Of a DNA stretch of 64,000 bases, positions 1 through 12,795 are shown one piece after another (the first letter of the stretch is position 1; each line of letters opens with the position of its first letter). The notes beneath the pieces were generated by a model. It made no database searches, was not told the origin of the DNA, and saw only the letters and a program-made list of their open reading frames with translations. Both the position numbers and the translations under genes were made by a program. This stretch comes from Diphasiastrum complanatum. Taxonomy: Eukaryota; Streptophyta; Lycopodiopsida; Lycopodiales; Lycopodiaceae. The DNA lies in contig CM055099.1 in NCBI GenBank assembly GCA_029204225.1, positions 58,539,982 to 58,603,981 on the forward strand. The letters are read 5' to 3'.

Positions 1-557
1 AGGGACCATTCAGTCCATGGCACCAGCGGTATGCTGTCGGGACCATTTGGTCCAGGAACTGGTTGTTTCCAAATCTGTCGCGACTTGTGGTTCTGAGTGT
101 TCCTTGCATGAACGTGAGGGGGTTAAGCTCTTGGGGAACGGGCTCTAACCTGTCGGCTGAGTTGGATGGCTTGCTTGGGTGGATGTTACCTGTTTATGGC
201 TGTCCAGTCTGGCGTGGCGCCAGGTTGGCTTCCAGCGCTCGTGACGAAGCTTTCAGTTGGTTAAGTCTGATGTAAGTCAGACCGCTTGCTTGGAATGGAT
301 GTTACTCATTTGTAACAAAGCTTCGAGTTGGTTAAGTTTGATGTATGTCGGGCGGCTTGCTTGGAGGGAAGTCACCCACATCGGGACCCCCGATCTGGCA
401 TGGCGCCAGGTTGGATCTCAATGTTGGTTTTCGGAACTTCGAGTTGGTTCTGTCTGATCGTTGTTGGCGAGTTGGCTGCTTGTATGTCAAGTGGGTTTGG
501 ATGGCAAGAGTTGAAGGCTGGGAAGCTAAGTCGTGGGTTTGGGATGCCTGCGCTACA
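1..557 (+). repeat. Family-A LTR, 3' part
   Basis: This is the downstream part of a family-A LTR, cut by the window edge. It ends in GCGCTACA and is followed two bases later by a tRNA-iMet primer binding site, so it is a 5' LTR in plus orientation. It lacks about 14 bases near its end that complete copies have. Short open frames here recur in every A LTR and reflect repeat identity, not genes. Confidence 0.9.
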
Positions 558-993
558 TGTGGTATCAGAGCCGACTGGCCGGTCAGCTATGCGGACCTCA
601 CGGAAATGGCCACGGTTTGGGGTTCATCAAGACAACTGTTGTGCAAGGTGTTGCCCACAGTCTAAGCGCGGGTGCGTCCACGGTCGGGGTGGTCGGCAGA
701 ACGGGGGACTTGATGAGTCAAGGTACTGCCCTTGACGTGTAAGCATGGTCAGTTCCAGTGGTTCGGGCCTGGCGCTGTCTGCACGTAAGATGAGGCAAAG
801 TGCTGCCTAGGGAGGTGAAAGCACGGTCTGTACCTTGTGGGGTGAGGGGCGACATATTCGAACTGTACGGGTTAACCATTGATACAGAGATGCTGTTCGA
901 GTTCGGGTGTAAAGCACGGGTGGTTAGCTGCCTGTGCGGGATAGCTGCCGATCGTTTAGCTATAAGGGCTATCGACCAAAAAGTGGTGGGGCG
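558..993 (+). mobile_element. Family-A internal leader with PBS
   Basis: The leader starts with TG and then TGGTATCAGAGCC (560-572), the complement of the plant initiator tRNA-Met 3' end. It carries the GTGCT...AGCAC hairpin motifs seen in other A and B leaders. It breaks off at about 993, where an inverted A-LTR fragment begins, so the rest of this element is lost. Confidence 0.85.
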
Positions 994-1838
994 TTCATGC
1001 AAGAAACACTCAGAACCACAAGCCGCGACAGATATGGAAACAACCAGTTCCTGGACCAAATGGTCCCGACAGCATACCGCTGGCGCCACGGACCGAATGG
1101 TCCCGACGGCATACCGCTGCCATCCCGGGATACGACCCTCAGCTATGTGCCAACTTAAAAATTTTGAAAGCGGCCTTACAACTGGCGCTTTTACGGAACA
1201 CTGAAACCCAAAAGGTAATCAGAGTCAGTTTGAAAAAAATCCCACTTTATTGATAAATCTGAGAAGGTTACATTTCAAGTGTGTGACTGACCCTAGTCTC
1301 CGGGGAGCTAACATGCCAAGGCTAGAACCATGACAACATTCCAGCAAGGAAGGCTGAGACTTGGTTGGAGCTCGTCCTGAGTCGCAACCCGCACTCCCCT
1401 ATAGTATTGGTGTGATTCGGCAACCCCCCTCATACCAAGCACTCTACGCAAGCTGGTAAAGCACGTTTTTTTCTCTCTAGGATTTTCTCTTTCTAGAAAG
1501 TCATTTTCTCTCTGTAGATTTTATTGATCCCCAAGCTTCCTTTAATCATGCCTAGATCGTGTGAGATGATTGCACATCGATCTGAGCTCTCTGGACTCCG
1601 CTAGAACCGATCAAAGATTTTCAGCCATAGGAACTTGGTGACGGCTGAATTCTGGTCACAGTGGCGCCGGGACCGGCGACGGCGCTGTTGGCACTGGGAG
1701 CAGCAGGGGCGCTGATGGCGCCGGGGACATAGCTGGCTCCGATGGCGCCGGAAGTAAATCTTGTAAACGTAGCTTTACAACACATAGCTGGCGCCGATGG
1801 CGCCGGAAGTAAAGCTTGTAAAGGTATCTTTACAGCCG
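994..1838 (-). repeat. Family-A LTR fragment with terminal duplication
   Basis: This minus-oriented A-LTR piece lacks its 3' half. The LTR 5' terminus is reached near 1780 (CTTTACAACA), but the last roughly 57 bases, including the GGCGCC block and GTAAAGCTTGTAAAGGTA, are repeated once more up to 1838. The block then joins directly to a B/C-type internal tail, so this is a rearranged junction. Confidence 0.8.
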
Positions 1839-2123
1839 CATTTCTCATCGAGGAGTGAGCTTCGGTCTAATGTCTAAGTGCAACAACTTTGCTGCACTTT
1901 ACACAGGTTTTACATAAGTGAACTAGATCCACACTTTTCCTGTGCTGGGTGCAAACACAATGTTTTTACTTCTCTTTATAGTTGGTCTCCTCTGGCCAGT
2001 GAATCAAGCCTGTGCCCTTGTATATGTGAATAAAGTCTGGCCGTTGAATTAAGCCCGTGCCATGAGTCTTAGTTTCTAGTTTGGCCCTGATGAAGACATC
2101 AGCTTTTTCAAACGAGGGGAGGA
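1839..2123 (+). mobile_element. B/C-family internal 3' tail and polypurine tract
   Basis: The sequence matches the 3' end of element C (45084-45370, opposite strand) and the block at 63770-64000. It ends in the polypurine tract AAACGAGGGGAGGA at 2110-2123, immediately before an LTR beginning TGTTGTAAAGC. It is the non-coding region upstream of a 3' LTR; the coding part is absent. Confidence 0.8.
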
Positions 2124-2619
2124 TGTTGTAAAGCTGACTCGGGTGCACCCAGCGTGCCCTATAAGACTATAAGGGGTGACACTCTCTAAGGTCCCAGAGC
2201 AAGTTAGAACGTCAAGGACTGAGCCTCCGACCTGTGGTGAGCTAGTCAAGTAGTCACAAGTCAAGAGCTAGTTCTGGAGCTCGAGTCTTGGCCTAGACAG
2301 GAACCAAGTCGATTCTGCCGTCGGGACGGCTCCTGGGACCCATGTCCGGGAGCCAGACTGATTCTGCGAGGCTTGCCAGGCTTAATCAGCAAAATAAAAA
2401 CTAAGTCCTAAAAAGCGTGCTTTACCAGAAAGCACTATGTTTCAAACCAGAGGGGGTGAGCTGAATCACAGTAAAACTATAGGGGGAGTCCGACAGACAG
2501 AAACTTGGGCATCTCAACCAGCGCCAAGAATCCAGTCGCCTGGTCTCAGTTCCCTCTACCAGCACGAGCCAGAGACAATGCCCAGCACATGTTGGTGGCC
2601 ATGAGACCGGTCAGTCTAT
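2124..2619 (+). repeat. B-family 3' LTR, first part (split by A1)
   Basis: The LTR begins TGTTGTAAAGCTGACTCGGG right after a polypurine tract and runs to TCTAT, where element A1 is inserted. It resumes at 8725. The two parts total 919 bases, the length of other B LTRs in the window. Confidence 0.88.
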
Positions 2620-2635
2620 TGTAGCGCAGGCATCC
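2620..2635 (-). repeat. Duplicated 16-base LTR end of A1
   Basis: TGTAGCGCAGGCATCC occurs here and again at 2636-2651 as the real LTR edge. The target-site duplication TCTAT lies outside the extra copy, so the extra copy was part of the inserted DNA or arose during integration. Confidence 0.8.
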
Positions 2636-3880
2636 TGTAGCGCAGGCATCCCAAAGGGAGCCGGGAACCACGACTTAGCTTCCCAGCCTTCAACTCTTGC
2701 CATCCAAACCCACTTGACATACAAGCAGCCAACTCGCCAACAACGATCAGACTTAACCAACTTGAAGTTCCGAAAACCAACATTGAAATCCAACCTGGCG
2801 CCATGCCAGATCGGGGGTCCCGATGTGGGTGACTTCCCTCCAAGTAAGCCGCCCGACATACATCAAACTTAACCAACTCGAAGCTTCGTTACAAATGAGT
2901 AAGATCCATTCCAAGCAAGCGGTCTGACTTACATCAGACTTAACCAATTGAAAGCTTCGTCACGAGCGCTGGAAGCCAACCTGGCGTCACGCCAGACTGG
3001 ACAGCCATAAACAGGTAACTTCCACCCAAGCAAGCCATCCAACTCAGCCGACAAGTTAGAGCCCGTTCCCCAAGAGCTTAACCCATTCACGTTCATGCAA
3101 GGCACACTCAGAACCACAAGCCGCGACATATATGGAAACAACCAGTTCCTGGACCAAATGGTCCCGACAGCATACCGCTGGCGCCACGGACCGAATGGTC
3201 CCGACGGCATACCGCTGGCGTCTTGGGATACGACCCTCAACTATGTGCCAAGCTAAAAATTTTGAAAGCGGCCTTACAACTGGCGCTTTTACAGAACACT
3301 GAAACCCAGAAGGTAATTAGAGTTAGTTTGAGAAAAATCCCACTTTATTGATAAATTTGAGAAGGTTACATTTCAAGTGTGTGACCGACCCTAGTCTCCG
3401 GGGCGCTAGCATGCCAAGGCGAGAGCCATGACAACATTCCAGCAAGGGAGGCTAAGACTTGGTTGGAGCTCGCCCTGAGTCGCAACCCGCACTCCCCTAT
3501 AGTATTGGTGTGATTCGGCACCCCCTCTCATACCAAGCACTCTACCCAAGCTGGTAAAACACGTTTTTCTCTCTCTAGGATTTTCTCTTTCTAGAAAGTC
3601 ATTTTCTCTCTCTAGATTTTATTGATCCCCAGGCTTCCTTTAATCATGCCTAGATCGTGTGAGGTGATTGCACATCGATCTGAGCTCTCTGGACTTCGCT
3701 AGAACCGATCAAAGATTTTCAGCCATAGGAACTTGGTGCCGGCTGGATTCTGGTCACAGTGGCGCCGGGAGGGGTGCCGGCGCCGTTGGTGCCGGGAGCA
3801 GCAGGGGCGCTGCTGGCGCCGGGGACATAGCTGCCGCCGATGGCGCCGGATGTAAAGCTTGTAAAGGTAGCTTTACAACA
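2636..3880 (-). repeat. A1 3' LTR
   Basis: A full-length A LTR (1245 bp) bounded by TGTAGCGC and CTTTACAACA as read on plus. The flanking TCCACCCCACC at 3881 is the complement of the polypurine tract. The inner end carries the GGCGCC-rich block. Confidence 0.9.
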
Positions 3881-6800
3881 TCCACCCCACCTTTATAAAA
3901 TCTGATATCCTCATTAGATGTCAGATTAAAGTAAAGGTGTCTCCCAATTAAAATAACTATACATTTAAGCTACTAGGCACAATACTCAATTTACTGGCCA
4001 CTTTTTATTAACATTGAAGCTGGCCCACCACAAGTCGGAGGCTCAGCTCTTTGTACTGAAAAATTACATAACTTGAAAATATATCTTTGTCTGGGAAAAG
4101 CGTAGATTTGATATCGCTTTCGTAAAACCCGAGAACCTTATTAACTGGTGACAGAGGCCTTTCTTTGAAATGTTCGCCCCTGTCGCTTCTGACTTTCGAC
4201 TTTGGAACTCCTTTGAGCTCCTGATTTGTCCTTGATGCACTTTGTGTTGAGCTCCCTGAGCTCCAGATTTGTTCAGTTCCGCACAGGTATCAAGGCTCCC
4301 TGAGCCGAAGGATTTATCGTTTGATTGCCCACTTTATGGTCCACTCCGTACCTTGTTGCTTCTGCACCTTGATTTCTCTCCTTGTCCAAGCCTGATCTTG
4401 ATACTTTTCCATCTTGGCTCTTTAAGGTAGGCAAAGATTGAGTACTCCACAATGCACCTCTCACTTAGCTTGAAGTAGCTCTTTGAATCAGCCCAAATGT
4501 AACCATTGACCTCGTGGAAAGCCAAAGGGTCGCACCAGTTTGATCCGCATCCGAACTATCTCTTCGAGTTTGTTTGAAGCACCATGTCCATCGCGCAAAA
4601 CATGAGTATCACAATTCCATCATTGGTCAGTTGCCTCACAGTCAAAACAAGAAGTGTACATTGAGCTTGGCTTCAAGTAGCTCTCTTTGAATCAGACACA
4701 TGCACCCAGAGTTTGCACGAGTCCGATCTCAACGCGAACTGCCCCTTAGCGTCCGTTCGAAATACCAAGTCTCTCATGCAAGACACAACTTTCACAGTTC
4801 CTTCATTGATCAGCTGCCTTACACGTAACACAAGCCAGCGTACTCATATGTTTCCCCATCATTGCTGGTCCACAGAAAGCCTATAACAAACTTTCCTTTC
4901 CAAAACAAAAACTTCTCAACTTATTAGGTCCAAAGTTCGCGAGTCTCCTCGTGTGAGTATGGCTAGGTCACCTTGAATTTGCCACCATTTTGATCAACTT
5001 TCATTCAAAATTTGCCCCAAGAGAGAGGTGTGTGTGATAGTTCCCCTCCACTTAATAAATCAGCTGATCGGACTTAGAGTAGAGTTCTTCGGACAAAAAG
5101 CCTTTCCAACACTTTGCTTCCCATCTGCTAGGATTATGGCTCGATCCAACTTGTTGCCAATCTCTGAAGGGGATCCTAGTCTTTTCCCCTTTGAGGAAAA
5201 ACCCAACTGATACTGGATATCACCCATGCTCAGTGAGTTTCAGTCCCAAAATGAAGACCAACTGCTATAGAAGATCTCCCCTGAAATTGCCCTTTCCAGC
5301 TTTTGACTTCCTGCTTGCGTCTGGTAGGCGTTGTCGCAAATGAAACTAACCCAAGAAACAGGCTAGCCATCCGTCCTTTGCAAACATTGAGTCATTTCGT
5401 TGTCGTTCACGTGCAAGTACTTGAACTACAAATCCGCCGAACAGATTCTGGATATCGCCCATGCTCACTGAGTTTCAGTTCCGAAGGTGGCCGTCCCAAA
5501 ATGAAGACCAACTGCTCCATAGAAGATCTCCCCTGAAATGGCCCTTTTCAACTTTTGACTTCCTGCTTGCATCTGGTGGGCGTTGTCGCAAATGAAACTA
5601 ACCCAAGAAACAGGCTAGCCATCCATCCTTTGCAAACATTGAGTCGTTTCGTTGTCGTTCACGTGTGAGTACTTGAACTGCAAATCCGCCCCACAGATTC
5701 TGTAGTCCTCTTTGTTTGATGGTATCAGCCTTCAAAAGAAAAGGTTCCTTCTCGAGCCATCAGCTCCTTGTATCACAAGCAATCATGCAAACCAGGCAAA
5801 GCACGAGTACGTACAAGTAAGACACTCAGGCAGGTTTACTAACAAGTAACAAAGACAAGGTCCCCCTTTGAGATGGTCCTGCCAACGGACCTTTGCCTGG
5901 CCGCGCCCATACAAATCGATCACAGAATCAGCCCACATAGGACACCCCTCCAACTATCCGTGCTTTCACCATTAAGCAGCACATTGCCTCAGTCACGCCC
6001 CACCTTTTTTTGGTCGATAGCCCTTATAGCTAAACGATCGGCAGCTATCCCGCACCGGCAGCTAACCACCCGTGCTTTACACCCGAATTCGAGCGGCATC
6101 TCTATATCAATGGTTAACTCACAGTTCCTTCATTGATCAGCTGCCTTACACGTAACACAAGCCAGCGTACTCATATGTTTCCCCATCATTGCTAGTCCAA
6201 AGAAAGCCTATAACAAACTTTCCTTTCCAAAACAAAAACTTCTCAACTTATTAGGTCCAAAGTTCGCGAGTCTCCTCGTGTGAGTATGGCTAGGTCACCT
6301 TGAATTTGCCGCCATTTTGATCAACTTTCATTCAAAATTTGCCCCAAGAGAGAGGTGTGTGTGATAGTTCCCCCTCCACCTATAAAATCAGCTGATCGGA
6401 CTTCGAGTAGAGTTCTTCGGACAAAAAGCCTTTTTAACACTTTGCTTCCCATCTGCTAGGATTATGGCTCGATCCAACTTGTTGCCAATCTTTTTAGAAG
6501 ATCCTAGTCTTTCCCCTTTGAGGAAAAATCCAACTGATACTGGATATCATGCTGTCCCAAAATGAAGACCAACTGCTCCATAGAAGATCTCCCCTGAAAT
6601 GGCCCTTTCCAACTTTTGACTTCCTGCTTGCGTCTGATGGGCGTTGTCGCAAATGAAACTAACCCAAGAAACAGGCTAGCCATCCATCCATTGCAAACAT
6701 TGAGTCGTTTCGTTGTCGTTCACGTGTGAGTACTTGAACTGCAAATCCGCCCCACAGATTCTGTAGTCCTCTTTGTTTGATGGTATCAGCTTTCAAAAGA

Positions 6801-7512
6801 AAAGGTTCCTTCTCGAGCCATCAACTCGTATCACAAGCAATCATGCAAACCAGGCAAAGCACGAGTACCAAGACACACCACGAATACATACAAGTAAGAC
6901 ACTCAGGCAGGTTTACTAAGAAGTAACAAAGACAAGGTCCCCCTTTGAGATGGTCTTGCCAACGGACCTTTGCCTGCCCCCGCCCATACAAATCGATCAC
7001 GAAATCAGCCCACATAGGACACCCCTCCAACTATCCGTGCTTTCACCATTAAGCAGCACATTGCCTCAGTCACGCCCCACCACTTTTTGGTCGATAGCCC
7101 TTATAGGTAAACGATCGGCAGCTATCCCGCACCGGCAGCTAATTAACCGTGCTTTACACCCGAATTCGAGCAGCATCTCTGTATCAATGGTTAACCCGTA
7201 CAGTTCGAATATGTTGCCCCACGCCCCACAAGGTACAAACCGTGCTTTCACCTCCCTAGGCAGCACTTTGCCTCATCCGTCCTACGTGCAGACAGCGCCA
7301 GGCCCGAACCGCGAGAACTGACCGTGCTTACACCTCAAGGGCAGCACCTTGACTCATCAAGTCCCCCGTTCTGCTGACCACCCCAACCGTTGACGCACCC
7401 ATGCTTACACTGTGGGCAGCATGTTGCACAACAGTTGGCTTGATGAACCCCAAACCGTGGCCATTTCCGTGAGATCCGCATAGCTAACCGGCCAGTCGGC
7501 TCTGATACCACA
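3881..7512 (-). mobile_element. A1 internal region, non-coding, with duplications
   Basis: The internal region has no recognisable protein domain. It contains a large duplication (4793-6121 versus 6122-about 7197, both holding part of the leader) and a sub-repeat of about 250 bp (near 5271, 5521 and 6582) with the GAAGATCTCCCCTGAAAT motif. The PBS complement GGCTCTGATACCA is at 7498-7510. A 63-codon frame at 4334-4525 recurs in A4, but base changes between the copies alter amino acids freely, so it is not called a gene. Confidence 0.82.
7498..7510 (-). promoter_or_regulatory. A1 primer binding site (tRNA-iMet)
   Basis: On the minus strand this reads TGGTATCAGAGCC, two bases inside the 5' LTR. 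It primes minus-strand DNA synthesis. Confidence 0.92.
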
Positions 7513-8724
7513 TGTAGCGCAGGCATTCCAAAGGGAGCCGGGAACCACGACTTAGCTTCCCAGCTTTCAACTCTTGCCATCCAAACACACTTGACATACA
7601 AGCAGCCAACTCGCCAACAACGATCAGACTTAACCAACTTGAAGTTCCGAAAACCAACGTTGAGATCCAACCTTGCGCCATTCTAGATCGGGGGTCCTGA
7701 TGTGGGTTACTTCCCTCCAAGCAAGCCGCCCGACATACATCAAACTTAACCAACTCGAAGCTTCGTTACAAACGAGTAACATCCATTCCAAGCAAGCGGT
7801 CTGACTTACATCAGACTTAACCAATTGAAAGCTTCGTCACGAGCGCTGGAAGCCAACCTGGCACCACGCCAGACTGGACAGCCATAAACAGGTAACTTCC
7901 ACCCAAGCAAGCCATCCAACTCAGCCGACAGGTTAGAGCCCGTTCCCCAAGAGCTTAACCCCTTCACGTTCATGCAAGGAACACTCAGAACCACAAGCCG
8001 TGACAGATATGGAAACAACCAGTTCCTGGACCAAATGGTCCCGACAGCATACCGCTGGCGCCACGGACCGAATGGTCCCGACGGCATACCGTTGGCGTCC
8101 CGGGATACGACCCTCAGCTATGTGCCAACTTAAAAATTTTGAAAGCGGCCTTACAACTGGCACTTTTATGGAACACTGAAACCCAGAAGGTAATCAGAGT
8201 CAGTTTGAGAAAAATCCCACTTTATTGATAAATCTGAGAAGGTTACATTTCAAGTGTGTGACTGACCCTAGTCTCTGGGGAGCTAGCATGCCAAGGCTAG
8301 AGCCATGACAACATTCCAGCAAGGAAGGCTGAGACTTGGTTGGAGCTCGCCCTGAGTCGCAACCCGCACTCCCCTATAGTATTGGTGTGATTCGGCAACC
8401 CCCCTCATACCAAGCACTCTACCCAAGCTAGCAAAGCACGTTTTTCTCTCTCTAGGATTTTCTCTTTCTAGAAAGTCATTTTCTCTCTCTAGATTTTATT
8501 GATCCCCAGGCTTCCTTTAATCATGCGTAGATCGTGTGAGGTGATTGCAAATCGATCTGAGCTCTCTGGACTCCGCTAGAACCGATCAAAGATTTTCAGC
8601 CATAGGAACTTGGCGCCGGCTGGATTCTGGTCACAGGGGCGCCGGGAGGGGCGTTGCTGGCGCCGGGGACATAGCTGGCGCTGATGCCGCCGGAAGTAAA
8701 GCTTGTAAAGGTAGCTTTACAACA
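7513..8724 (-). repeat. A1 5' LTR
   Basis: Matches the 3' LTR of A1 along its length, with small gaps in the GGCGCC block (total 1212 bp). It ends in TTTACAACA, followed by TCTAT, the target-site duplication. Confidence 0.9.
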
Positions 8725-9147
8725 TCTATGAATGTAACCTCTTCCAAATCTAATAAAGTTGATCCTTGGGGATGATTACCATTTCGGATTCGCCTCCGGG
8801 ACTGGTCCAAGTGGAAGGACTCTTACTACAACCTTTTTGCATCGCCGACGCCTAAGGTCCTCGTTATCGACGTGTGGCTTGCCGCTATGCCAATTGGTCA
8901 GTTTGGCGACGACTATGCCTTGTGTTTCATGTGTGGCTTGTCTTTGCCTTTGGTTACCTTTTGGGGATGGATTCTGAGTTGGCTTTCGGGTTGGTTGGGA
9001 TTCCAGTTTTCTTAAGTCTGAATGGTTAAGCTTGTTATGTTTCTGAGTTGGCTTTTACGTAAGTGCATGATGGATGAATGTTAGACTTAAGCGTGTGTTG
9101 GGGAAACCGCTCAAGGCCCAACGCTCCTTTGAGGCGCCGGCGCAACA
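8725..9147 (+). repeat. B-family LTR, second part
   Basis: Continues the B LTR interrupted at 2619, from the TCTAT duplication through the AATAAAG polyadenylation region to the terminus CGGCGCAACA. It is followed directly by a minus-oriented A-LTR fragment and not by the original flank. Confidence 0.88.
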
Positions 9148-9972
9148 TTAGAGCCCGTTCCCCAAGAGCTTAACCCATTCACGTTCAGGCAAGGAACACT
9201 CAGAACCACAAGCCGCGACAGATATGGAGACAACCAGTTCCTGGACCAAATGGTCCCGACAGCATACCGTTGGCGCCACGGACTGAATGGTCCCGACGGC
9301 ATACCACTGGCATCCCAGGATACGACCCTCAGCTATGTGCCAAATTAAAAAGTTTGAAGCGGCCTTACAACTGCCGCTTTTACCGAACACTGAAACCCAT
9401 AAGATAATCAGAGTCAGTTTGAGAAAAATCCCACTTTATTGATAAATTTGAGAAGGTTACATTTCAAGTGTGTGATCGACCCTAGTCTTTGGGGCGCTGG
9501 CATGCCAAGGCGAGTGCCAAGGACAACATTCCAGCAAGGGAGGCTGAGACTTGGTTGGAGCTCGCCCTGAGTCGCAACCTGCACTCCCCTATAGTATTGG
9601 TGGGATTCGGCACCCCCTCTCATACCAAGTACTCTACCCAGACTGGTGAAGCACGTTTTTCTCTCTCTATGATTTTCTCTCTCTAGAAAGTCATTTTCTC
9701 TCTCTAGAGTTTATTGATCCCCAGGCTTCCTTTAATCATGCCTAGATCGTGTGAGGTGATTGCACATTGATCTGAGCTCTCTGGACTTCTCTAGAACCGA
9801 TCAAAGATTTTTAGCCAGAGGAACTTGGCGCCGGCTGGATTCTGGTTACAGTGGCGCCGGGAGCGGCGCCGGCATCATTGGCGCTGGGAGCAGCAGGGGT
9901 GTTGCTGCCGCCGGGGACAATGCTGGCGCCAGTGGCACCGGAAGTAAAGCTTGTAAAGGTAGCTTTACAACA
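9148..9972 (-). repeat. Family-A LTR fragment
   Basis: The 5' two thirds of a minus-oriented A LTR. It ends at the true LTR terminus (CTTTACAACA) against element D. The 3' part is missing at the B-LTR edge, so the flanking duplication cannot be checked. Confidence 0.85.
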
Positions 9973-12686
9973 GTTTGTGACCATGTCTTTGGCTAAGTTG
10001 TCGATATCCACGCTTGTGAGCTTAGGCCAAAAGATTCTGTTCTTGACCTTGGTGGCAGGAAACGATTCTCGCCTCGCTACTGGATAATAATAAGGATTGG
10101 TGTGCATGTAGGAGGGAGCTTCGAGATACCGTGCCATTAAGGTCTTACTTTGCAGGAAGAGCTGATGACGCCAGAGAGGTTGTGGATGCAGGAGTTTTAC
10201 TGTTGCTTTATGTGTCTGACACTGGTCCAAATCTGGCAGTATGTAGCCGCCTTGCTCTTTCATTGTTGGATACTTCTTTGCAAACTCTTGAGAGGCGTGC
10301 AACTCCTTGCTTGGTTCTGTGGGCGCGATTCTATGCTGGATGGTTGGGGCTTCAGAGGCAATCTCGTGTTCGGTTTGTGGATCGGGATCAAGAGATAGAG
10401 GAGGCGAGGGGTTAGCTTCTGCAATTCTTTGTGACTCATGAAAAAATTGTCGTGGAATGAAGGTGGGGTAGTGGTGTGGAGGGGGTTAGAAGCGGTGGAA
10501 GGGAAAAGAAAATGTTGGGAGCTGGTACCCCCAGAGCCCGATGGATTGGTCGGTGTTTGAACTCCTTGCCCCAGGGGTTGGCCTTGAAATGCGGAGCCTT
10601 GAGTGGCAGGAGGAGGCTGTTGAAATCTTGCTCCATCTCCACCATCTGGTCCATCAAAGTGGTGCCCCGAATTATGGAATTCGGCGTGCTCTGCATGAAC
10701 CGACGGTGTCGACTGGACAACAGCCTTTAAGTGTTCTTCCAGGGTGGCTATGTGCTGGTTTAGGACCTCGACGAAAGCAATGTATGATTGTTGTAATTTT
10801 GAGTGTTGCTCCATTGTGGTTTTCAGCTTTTGGATCAGCGTTTGATAGGCCACCACTGGAATGGCAGTTCCCTCAAGAATAGCTGGTGGTGCGAAGTCGT
10901 TGAAGTCCACCATTTCCAACTGTTCCTTCATAGCGGAACGTGCTGTTTGTGAATCTGCTACAGCCTCATCCTTCTCGGCTTTGAGGGTATCGATGGTTTG
11001 CTGCATGTTGGATACCTTCAATTGGAGCTGGTTCTGGAGATGGAGTAGCATCTGCTGCTGTTGTTGATTGTAATTTGTGAGGTTCTGGATCTGCAGTTGT
11101 TGTTGTTTGTTTTCCTCCTCCAGCCTTGCTTTTTCTTCCTGAAGTCCGCCATAGCACCATCGTGAAATTGCCGCATAGTATATTGTCCTCCTACGGTGCC
11201 GAATAGATTGTATTGGAGCTCATTCACCAACCATACCGCTTTTTGGGCTGTAAGGGGTAACTGCTCCCAAGGACCAATGTCAGGGAGGGTGCATGTGTAG
11301 TTAGGATACGGCATGGGGTTAAATGGTAGAAAATCAAGAACAGGGCTAGACGCAGGTGTATGAAAGGCAGGTGAAGGTGATTATGGATTGAGGGGTGGGG
11401 AGGTACTATGTGGCGGAGAGTGTGGGACTGGGTTAGTGGTGATAGTGGTTGATGGTAATGCAGTTAGTAATTGTAATGCAAAATCATCTACGTTGACTGT
11501 GGAGTCAAGTAGGGTGGGGATTTGTACAGGGGAGGGCTTTTGTGGAAGTGTGGAAGGGAAGCCCGTGTTGAGAGTTAGTGAGGGTGTGGAGGTGGCAGTA
11601 AATGGTGGGGGTGGTGGTGGGAGTGTGAGAGCAAGTGATGGCAAGGAGATTGCCTGTGTGGATGGAATCACGCCCATAGGATCAGAGCCAGAAGTGCTTG
11701 TCATTCCGGAGCTGCCTGCTGCTGCTGATACTACTTGTCGGCGTTGTTGGGCCTGGTGAAGTAAGGTCGTCTGCTGCTCTAGGACTTCCTTTGGGACCTG
11801 AGATGGTTTAAGACTCCCTCCGGATTCAGCATATTCTACCCCGATGTCACTGGATAGAATGTCATGCGGGACATCTGCTTCTATACAAACCGCCTTCCCT
11901 TTCTGCTTCTTAGTAGGTGGGGCTGGTGAGACTGGTTCTGCTGTCAGTTGGGAGGTGGCTCACTTTTTTGTGCTTGGATAAACAACATCCAGCTCCTTGA
12001 TGGCAGTAGCCGCCTTAGACCCCAATTGCTTGGTGACCAACATGTGGAGGAGATACCCACATTTGGTAGTTGATTTGCGCGCTCTCAGAGCTCCACACAG
12101 CTTCTCCGCTACCTTCTCAGCCCACTTATAATTTCGAGTTGGGGTCATCCATGGTGAGGGTCAGAGAGAAGAGATCGCTCGGTGGGATGCGATCCATCTT
12201 GGTGGTATGTACTGCGACCATGGTGACGAGGATCTCTAAGGTGGCCCGTAGATGGGGATCCGTGACGAGGCAGATAGCGATCCCGTCATTGGTTTGGGCA
12301 ATGGTTTTGCCGTCGTCTGTCAGAAACTTGGTAAAGTACTTGGCATCATAGTTGGTGCCCTTTCCATGGATTGTCTCTCTGAGATTAGGAAAGCCGACAC
12401 TCTGAAGATCCCCAGGAGAGACGTTGATAATAGAATAGCTACCACTCTTGGATGTAATTTGGAAAGTTTCGAACTCATCCGAATAGGTTGAGTAGGCTGC
12501 TCGGATGAGGCTCTCGCTCTACTGGTCTCGGAAAAGTGTTAGATCCAATCCAAGGTTCGTGAGGATATCCTTGGCCAGTGTGGGCTGCTCGGCGTAATTC
12601 TTAAGATAGATCATGACTATATCCCCTGAATAAGGACGAGGGAGTTTACGGCAATGCAAGCTCAGCGAGGAATCATGGGAAGCCAT
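9973..12686 (-). pseudogene. Extra ORF downstream of D integrase; proline-rich and coiled-coil, unidentified
   Basis: An ATG at 12686 opens MASHDSSLSLHC; the same frame continues past a TAG at about 12519. Further pieces follow in shifted frames: a lysine-rich segment (12148-11960, KWAEKVAEKLCGALRARK), a Pro/Ser/Thr-rich stretch (11704-11381) and a segment predicted to be coiled coil with Gln-rich heptads (about 11160-10700). The remaining part reaches 9973, where an A LTR cuts it. Total length would have been about 900 residues. I recognise no family. Additional ORFs after integrase are known in Tat/Ogre and Athila-type elements, but I see no env-like membrane segment. Confidence 0.55.
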
Positions 12687-12795
12687 GATAACAGTGATTT
12701 TAGATTTCTCTGAGAATTTTGAAAATTTTGAGAAAATTTGGCATGAACTCGAGAGCAGCAATCTAAAATGAACTCGTGGAGAGAAGGTGGAGGCC

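Larger units (their letters stand above)
2620..8724 (-). mobile_element. A1: complete non-coding LTR retrotransposon (LARD-like)
   Basis: The element lies on the minus strand, with 3' LTR 2636-3880, internal region 3881-7512 and 5' LTR 7513-8724. TCTAT flanks it at 2615-2619 and 8725-8729, inside a B-family LTR. The PBS is at 7498-7510 and the polypurine tract is next to 3880. The internal region has no gag, protease, RT or integrase in any frame, so the element must be mobilised in trans. The internal part is longer than in A4 because about 1.3 kb is duplicated. A 16-base copy of the LTR end sits at 2620-2635. Confidence 0.88.

Noticed and set aside
10476-11759. Several plus-strand frames opposite the D extra ORF
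   Set aside because: They are shadows; composition and heptad pattern are on the minus strand.
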